Shown here piece by piece: positions 12,496 to 17,370 of a stretch of DNA of 17,370 nt. Within the stretch, counting starts at the first letter, position 1, and each line of letters begins with the position of its first letter. A model generated the notes under the pieces. It did no database searches, was not told where the DNA came from, and saw nothing but the letters and a program-made list of their open reading frames with translations. The stretch is from JALZEG01 sp046263255 (lineage in GTDB: Bacteria; Actinomycetota; CADDZG01; WHSQ01), in contig JBHELD010000017.1 of the NCBI GenBank assembly GCA_046263255.1, positions 1 through 17,370 of the forward strand, given 5' to 3'. Both the position numbers and the translations under genes were made by a program.

Positions 12496-13800
12496 CTAGG
12501 TGCCGGAGCCGCGGCGATGCTCGAGCCGGACCCGCACCGACCGCGCGTGCGCCCCCAGCCCCTCGGCCTCCGCGAGCGCCTCGACGTGCGGCGCGAGCCT
12601 CTCGAGGGCCGCCGGCTCGAGGGCCGAGACGTAGATCCGCTTCACGAAGTCCGCCGCGCCGAGGCCCGACGCCCATCGCGCGGTACCGCCGCTCGGCAGC
12701 ACGTGGTTCGTCCCGCCGGCGTAGTCGCCTACCGCGACCGGCGAGTACGCGCCGACGAAGACCGCTCCCGCGTTCCGCACCTCACCGAGCGCGTCGAGCG
12801 CGCCGGCGAAGCTGAGCTGCAGATGCTCGGGCGCGTGCGCGTTGACGGTCTCGAGCGCGTGGGCCCGGTCGCGTACCAGCACCGCGGCGCCGCCCTCGAT
12901 CAGGGCGTTCTCGACGTCGTCGGGCCGCGGATGGCGCGCGATCTCGAGCTCGAGCAGAGCCATGACCCTCTCGGCGACCTCCGGGACCCACGTCACGAGC
13001 AAGTGCGACCCGAGCGGGCCGTGCTCCGCCTGCGCGACGAGGTCGGCGGCGAGCACGTCGGGCCCTATGGAGTCGTCGGCGACGATCGCGATCTCGGTCG
13101 GCCCGGCCTCGGAGTCCGTGCCCACCCACCCGTGGACGAGCCTCTTCGCGAGCGTCACGTACACGTTGCCGGGGCCCACGATCTTCTCGACGGGCCGCAC
13201 CGACGCGGTGCCGTACGCGAGCGCCGCGATCGCCTGGGCGCCCCCGAGCCGGTAGACCTCCTCGACGCCCGCAACCGCGCACGCGGCCAGCACGGGCTCG
13301 GCGATCTCCCCGCCGGGACCGGCGGGCGAGCACACCGCGATCCCCGCGACGCCCGCGACCTGCGCCGGGACGCACCCCATGATCACGCTCGACGGGTAGG
13401 CGGCTCTGCCCCCGGGGACGTAGACGCCGGCGCGCCGGAGCGGCCGGACGATCTCCCCGACCACCTCGCCGGGTCCCTCGTCCATCCAGGTCTGCGGGAG
13501 CTGGCGCTCGCAGGTCCGCCGGAGCCTCTCGGCCATGACCTCGAGCGCGTCGACGACCTCGGGCCTCACGAGCGACGTCGACTTCTCGATCAGCGCCCGG
13601 TCGACGCGGATCCGGTCGGGGGGGAGGTCCGCGCCGTCGAGCCGCCGCGTGTGCTCGATCAGAGCCGCGTCGCCGCGCATCCGCACGTCGTCGACGATCG
13701 CCTTCACGACCTCCGCGGGCGACTCGCGGCCGGGGGCCGGGCGGGGGCGCGGGATGTGCGCAGGCGTCGCCTGCTCCCGAGCGTCGATGAGCTGGAGCAT
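12496..13800 (-). CDS. hisD: Histidinol dehydrogenase
   Basis: 434 aa, full length. This zinc enzyme oxidises histidinol to histidine in two NAD-dependent steps. Zinc ligands are Gln257 and His260 in AQAEHGPLG, Asp359 in VGDYAGGTNHVLP and His418 in GLGAHARSVRV. The base pair Glu325-His326 is in HAPEHLQLS. VYVPGGRAAYPSSVIM (126-141), KIVGPGNVYV (206-215) and TDSEAGPTEI (228-237) are the NAD and substrate signatures. It is first gene of hisDCBHA, 73 bp below dnaE. There is no ribosome site; TACGCT lies 6 nt before the ATG, so the mRNA is probably leaderless. Confidence 0.98.
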   Translation of the reverse strand: MLQLIDAREQATPAHIPRPRPAPGRESPAEVVKAIVDDVRMRGDAALIEHTRRLDGADLPPDRIRVDRALIEKSTSLVRPEVVDALEVMAERLRRTCERQLPQTWMDEGPGEVVGEIVRPLRRAGVYVPGGRAAYPSSVIMGCVPAQVAGVAGIAVCSPAGPGGEIAEPVLAACAVAGVEEVYRLGGAQAIAALAYGTASVRPVEKIVGPGNVYVTLAKRLVHGWVGTDSEAGPTEIAIVADDSIGPDVLAADLVAQAEHGPLGSHLLVTWVPEVAERVMALLELEIARHPRPDDVENALIEGGAAVLVRDRAHALETVNAHAPEHLQLSFAGALDALGEVRNAGAVFVGAYSPVAVGDYAGGTNHVLPSGGTARWASGLGAADFVKRIYVSALEPAALERLAPHVEALAEAEGLGAHARSVRVRLEHRRGSGT

Positions 13801-13806
13801 CGCCCG

Positions 13807-13812
13807 AGCGTA
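13807..13812 (-). promoter_or_regulatory. -10 box for leaderless hisDCBHA unit
   Basis: TACGCT on the minus strand, exactly 6 nt before the hisD ATG, in the 73-bp gap below dnaE. No -35 hexamer or Shine-Dalgarno sequence is seen, and no T-run terminator for dnaE lies in the gap, so some read-through is possible. Confidence 0.5.
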
Positions 13813-13873
13813 GCCGCGACGAAGCCGAGCGCAGATCCGGGCGGGACGGGAGGGCCGGTCGACCCGCGGGAGT

Positions 13874-16800
13874 CTAAAGAGACGCGAGTGAAGAGGGACC
13901 CAACAGGGCCTTTAGCTCTGCATGGAGGCCGTTCGTCTGGTCCACGCAGAACTCGCTCGGAAGCCGGAACGTCTGCGAGCCCTTCGGCAGCATCAGCTCG
14001 AGGAACACCTGGGACTTGCCCGGGTGGTTGGCGAGCACCTCCTTCAGGTTGTTCACGATCTGGTCCGTGCACGACGCGGCATCGACGATGATCCGCACCG
14101 GATGGTCCACGCCGAGCTTCGGCTCGGTGACCTCCATCGCGATGATCTTCACGGAGTCGTCGCGGGCGTCACGGTCGAGGCGGCCCCTGACGAGCAGGAT
14201 CGCGTCCGGCCTGACCAGATGACCGTACTTCTCCTGCGCGGTCGGGAAGACGATCACCTCGACGCTCGCGCCGGATATGTCCTCGAGGTCGGCGAGGAAC
14301 ATGATCCCGCCGCTCTTCGTCACCTTCTTACGGAGGCCGGAGACCATCCCGCCCACTGTCAGCACGTCGCCCGGCGTCCGGTTGTCGAGCGCAGTGATCG
14401 AGCAGTCGCACATCCGGGAGAGGAGCGCGTCGACGCCCAGCAGCGGGTGGTGGGAGACGAACAGGCCCAGCATCTCTTTCTCCTGCGCGAGCAGGATGTC
14501 CCGCGGGTGCTCCTCCATCGGTACCGGTCGCTCCGCGTGCGCGGGCGCGGCGTCGCTTCCCCCGGACGCGCCGCCGAACAGCGAGAACTGTCCCGCCTCC
14601 TCCTGCTTGCGCCGGGCGCAGATCTCGCCGGTCACGTCCTCGTACACCTCGAGCAGCCCCCGGCGCGTGTGACCGAGCGACTCGAACGCGCCGGCCTTGA
14701 TAAGCGACTCGATCGTCTTCTTGTTCAAACAGATGTAGTCGACCTTCCGGCAGAAGTCGAAGAACGACGCGAAGCGATCCTTTCGCTCGCGCGCCTCGAT
14801 GATCTTCTCGACGACGCCCTCCCCGACGTGCCGCACGGCGGAGAGCCCGAAGCGGATCGAACCGCCTGCCGGCGTGAAGTCCATGAACGACTCGTTGACG
14901 TCCGGGATGAGCACCGGGACGCCCATCTTGCGCGCCATGTGTAGGTACTTGGGCTTGTCGTCCTTGCGGTCCTTGACCGACGTGAGCAGCGCGGCCATGT
15001 ACTCGACCGGGTAGTGCGCCTTCAGCCACGCGGTCTGGTACGCGACGTACGCATAAGAGGCGGAGTGCGCGCGGTTGAACGAGTAGTCGGCGAAAGGCTG
15101 GATGAGCCTCCACAGCTTCTCGGCCTCCGGCCGGGAGAGCCCGACCTTGCCGCAGCCGTCGATGAACCGGGGCTCCTCGGCCGCCATGATGTCGCGCTTC
15201 TTCTTGCCGATCGCCTTGCGGACCAGGTCGGCCTGGCCGGGCGTGTACCCGGCGAGCTTCTGCAGCAGGAGGACGATCTGCTCCTGGTACACGAGGACGC
15301 CGTAGGTCTCGCGCGTGATCTCCTCGAGCTCGGGGTGCAGGTACCTGACCTTCGACGGGTCGTGCTTGCACTCGATGTAGGCCGGGATCTGCTCCATCGG
15401 ACCCGGCCGGTAGAGCGCGATGAGGGCCATGATCTCCTCGAAGCGGTCGGGCCGCAGCTGGCAGAGCAGCCGCCGCATCCCCTCGGACTCGAGCTGGAAG
15501 ACCCCGTCGGAGTCGCCGCGGCACAGCATCTCGTAGACGAGCGGGTCGTCGAGCGAGAGGTTGTCCACGTCGACCTCCTCGCCCCTGTTCGACCGGATGT
15601 ACTCGAGGGCGAGCTCGATGACGGTGAGGTTCCTGAGGCCGAGGAAGTCCATCTTCAGCAGCCCGAGCTCCTCGACGCCGTTCATGTCGTACTGCGTGAC
15701 CACCTCGCCGTGGTCGCCGCGCTTCAGCGGGACGTGCTCGACCAGAGGGTCGCGGCCGATCACGACGCCGGCGGCGTGGATACCCGCCGAGCGCTTGAGG
15801 TTCTCGACCTTCAGCGCGGTGTCGATGATCTCCTTCGCCGCACCGCCCGCCGCGTACGCCTCCCGCAGCTCCGGCGACGTCTCGAGCGCGCTGTCGAGGC
15901 CCGCGTCGCGACCCATGATCAGCGGCGGGTACATCTTCGTGAGGCGGTCACCCTCCGCGTAGGGGAACCCGAGCACGCGCGCCGCGTCCTTGATCGCCTG
16001 CTTGCCCTTGATCGTGCCGTACGTGACGATCTGCGCGACGTGGTCCTCGCCGTACTTCTGGCACACGTACCGGATGACGTCGCCTCGCCTGCGCTCGTCG
16101 AAGTCGATGTCGATGTCGGGCATGGCGATGCGCTCGGGATTGAGGAACCGCTCGAACATCAGGTCGTAGCGCAGGGGGTCGAGCTCGGTGATCCCGAGCG
16201 CGTACGAGACCACGGAGCCCGCCGCGCTGCCGCGCCCGGGCCCGACCCTGATCCCCTGCTTCTTCGCCCAGTTCACGAAGTCCTGGACGACGAGGAAGTA
16301 CCCCGGGTACTCCATCTTGTTGATCACGTCGAGCTCGTAGCGGACCCGGGCGCGGACGGCATCGCCGGCCACGTCGTACCGCCGCTTCACGCCCTCCACC
16401 ACGAGCTGCTCGAGGTAGGTCTCGAGCGTGTGCCCCTCCGGCACCTCGTAGCGCGGCAGAAGCAGGTTGCCCATGTCGATCGTCACGTTGCAGCGCTCGG
16501 CGACCTCGAGCGTCGTCTCGCACGCGCCGGGCCACCGGGCGAACTTGGCCGTCATCTCCGCGGGCGTCTTCAGATAGAACTCCTCGGAGTCGAACTTGAA
16601 GCGGTTCGGGTCGGACAGCTCGGTCCCCGTGTTGATGCACAGCAGCACGTCGTGGCCGCCGGCGTCGTCCTTGTGGGTGTAGTGCGAGTCGTTCGTGCAG
16701 ACCCACGGGATCCCCATCTCGGTCCCGATCTTCACGAGCTCGTCGTTCAGGGGGGCCTGCACCGGGATGCCGTGGTCCTGGAGCTCGAGGTAGAAGCGGT

Positions 16801-17305
16801 CGCCGAAGACCTCGCGGTAGTACGCCACCTTGTCGCGCGCCTCGACGAGCTTGCCGGCGACGATCAGCCGGGGGATCTCGGCGGAGAGACAGCCCGAGAG
16901 ACAGACGACGCCCTCCGCGTGCTCGGCGAGGATCTCGTGGTCGGCGCGCGGCTGGTAGTGGAACCCTTCGAGCCACGCGCGCGACGAGAGCTTGACGAGG
17001 TTCCCGTACCCCCTGTCGTTCATCGCGAGCAGCGTGAGGTGGCACGTCCTGTCGGAGTTGTCGCGCTGGGGAGGCTTCTCGCGGCGGTCCCCGAGGAAGA
17101 GATATCCCTCCATCCCGAGGATCGGCTTGACCCCCGAACGCCCGCCGCTCTTGTAGAACTCGAGGGCCCCGTACATCACACCGTGGTCGGTGATCGCGCA
17201 GGCGGGCATCTCCGCCGCCGCGGCCGCCTCGAACATCTCGCCGATCCGGCTCGCCCCGTCGAGCATCGAGTACTCGGTGTGGGCGTGCAGGTGCACGAAG
17301 CTCAA
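13874..17305 (-). CDS. dnaE: DNA polymerase III alpha subunit (replicative, DnaE1-type)
   Basis: 1143 aa. The PHP domain (about 1-280) appears to keep a full metal site: His7 and His9 in HLHAHTEYS, Asp16, His41 in ITDHG, Glu66, His89, Cys139, and Asp206/His208 in TNDSHY. Intrinsic 3'-5' proofreading is therefore likely, as in mycobacterial DnaE1. The polymerase core has GPGRGSAAGSVVSYALGITE (355-374) and catalytic aspartates 397 and 399 in PDIDIDF, plus Asp553 in LKMDFLGLRNL. A helix-hairpin-helix lies near 860-873. QFSLF (906-910) is the beta-clamp motif. An OB fold follows (about 980-1060) and then a C-terminal tau-binding region. The start is TTG, with AGGGGG 9 nt upstream and the natural N-terminal sequence SFVHLHAH right after it. 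It is intact; the 1143-residue length is usual. Confidence 0.98.
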   Translation of the reverse strand: MSFVHLHAHTEYSMLDGASRIGEMFEAAAAAEMPACAITDHGVMYGALEFYKSGGRSGVKPILGMEGYLFLGDRREKPPQRDNSDRTCHLTLLAMNDRGYGNLVKLSSRAWLEGFHYQPRADHEILAEHAEGVVCLSGCLSAEIPRLIVAGKLVEARDKVAYYREVFGDRFYLELQDHGIPVQAPLNDELVKIGTEMGIPWVCTNDSHYTHKDDAGGHDVLLCINTGTELSDPNRFKFDSEEFYLKTPAEMTAKFARWPGACETTLEVAERCNVTIDMGNLLLPRYEVPEGHTLETYLEQLVVEGVKRRYDVAGDAVRARVRYELDVINKMEYPGYFLVVQDFVNWAKKQGIRVGPGRGSAAGSVVSYALGITELDPLRYDLMFERFLNPERIAMPDIDIDFDERRRGDVIRYVCQKYGEDHVAQIVTYGTIKGKQAIKDAARVLGFPYAEGDRLTKMYPPLIMGRDAGLDSALETSPELREAYAAGGAAKEIIDTALKVENLKRSAGIHAAGVVIGRDPLVEHVPLKRGDHGEVVTQYDMNGVEELGLLKMDFLGLRNLTVIELALEYIRSNRGEEVDVDNLSLDDPLVYEMLCRGDSDGVFQLESEGMRRLLCQLRPDRFEEIMALIALYRPGPMEQIPAYIECKHDPSKVRYLHPELEEITRETYGVLVYQEQIVLLLQKLAGYTPGQADLVRKAIGKKKRDIMAAEEPRFIDGCGKVGLSRPEAEKLWRLIQPFADYSFNRAHSASYAYVAYQTAWLKAHYPVEYMAALLTSVKDRKDDKPKYLHMARKMGVPVLIPDVNESFMDFTPAGGSIRFGLSAVRHVGEGVVEKIIEARERKDRFASFFDFCRKVDYICLNKKTIESLIKAGAFESLGHTRRGLLEVYEDVTGEICARRKQEEAGQFSLFGGASGGSDAAPAHAERPVPMEEHPRDILLAQEKEMLGLFVSHHPLLGVDALLSRMCDCSITALDNRTPGDVLTVGGMVSGLRKKVTKSGGIMFLADLEDISGASVEVIVFPTAQEKYGHLVRPDAILLVRGRLDRDARDDSVKIIAMEVTEPKLGVDHPVRIIVDAASCTDQIVNNLKEVLANHPGKSQVFLELMLPKGSQTFRLPSEFCVDQTNGLHAELKALLGPSSLASL

Positions 17306-17335
17306 GCGGCGTGTCCCCCTGTCTACAAGGCCGGA

Positions 17336-17351
17336 ATTACACGAGTGTAAT
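17336..17351. promoter_or_regulatory. 16-bp palindrome upstream of dnaE, candidate operator
   Basis: ATTACAC-GA-GTGTAAT: seven-base arms that are exact inverted copies around a 2-bp centre, in an AT-rich patch 30 bp above the dnaE start. On the minus strand it includes TACACT, a possible -10 for dnaE, so a dimeric repressor bound here would block that promoter. The protein is unknown. Any divergent gene would lie beyond the right edge. Confidence 0.5.
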
Positions 17352-17370
17352 CGAGCGGCCGGGGGAAGTC

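Noticed and set aside
11560..17350. Very long plus-strand open frames opposite hisC, hisD and dnaE (up to about 840 codons).
   Set aside because: They are shadows of high-GC genes: low-complexity Arg/Asp/Val-rich translations with no domain, exactly opposite well-recognised proteins.
1..17370. CRISPR arrays, transposases, att sites, prophage or toxin-antitoxin genes.
   Set aside because: None seen; no regularly spaced repeats, no terminal inverted repeats and no composition shift.

Overview
This 17.4 kb window is GC-rich chromosomal DNA from an actinomycete-type bacterium. It most likely belongs to a deep-branching Actinomycetota lineage (Thermoleophilia or Rubrobacteria-like); that placement is inference. 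The evidence is the GC-saturated codon use, a response regulator very close to mycobacterial PdtaR, the dnaE / his / trp neighbourhood typical of this phylum, and repeated leaderless-type promoters. No mobile element, CRISPR array or foreign-looking island was found. All genes but one lie on the minus strand, so the transcription units below run from high to low coordinates.

Layout in transcription order: dnaE (replicative polymerase) near the right edge, behind a 16-bp palindrome; hisD-hisC-hisB-hisH-hisA, packed with 4-bp overlaps or abutting codons; a 200-bp gap holding a 28-bp tandem duplication; then hisF-M24 peptidase-hisI-trpE. A lone plus-strand PRC-barrel gene converges on trpE and shares its CTAG stop. 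Opposite it starts a minus-strand M28-like lipoprotein, followed by trpC-trpB-trpA with ATGA overlaps. Below trpA is a 400-bp stretch without a conventional gene. It contains a long RNA stem, two or three micro-ORFs, a Shine-Dalgarno hairpin and an intrinsic terminator. Then come tRNA-Leu(CAA), a small coiled-coil gene, pdtaR, and the start of a branched-chain amino-acid-type ABC substrate-binding lipoprotein cut by the left edge.

The metabolic block supplies histidine synthesis steps HisD, C, B, H, A, F and I, and tryptophan synthesis steps TrpE, C, B and A. hisG, hisE, trpG, trpD and trpF are not in this window. Four unit-leading genes (hisD, hisF, trpC and the M28-like gene) each have a TANNNT box exactly 6 nt before the start codon. 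That is the geometry expected if transcription starts at the first base of the start codon. Downstream genes in each unit mostly use ATGA, GTGA or CTGA overlaps. The his/trp supercluster is therefore probably split into several leaderless units.

Most of the window is ordinary housekeeping DNA. The best candidate for something undescribed is the structured, micro-ORF-bearing region at about 1446-1689. Other points worth a look are the leaderless promoter series, an IGP synthase lacking the usual ESG-motif glutamate, a metal-site-less M28 homologue inside the trp genes, and the palindrome upstream of dnaE.
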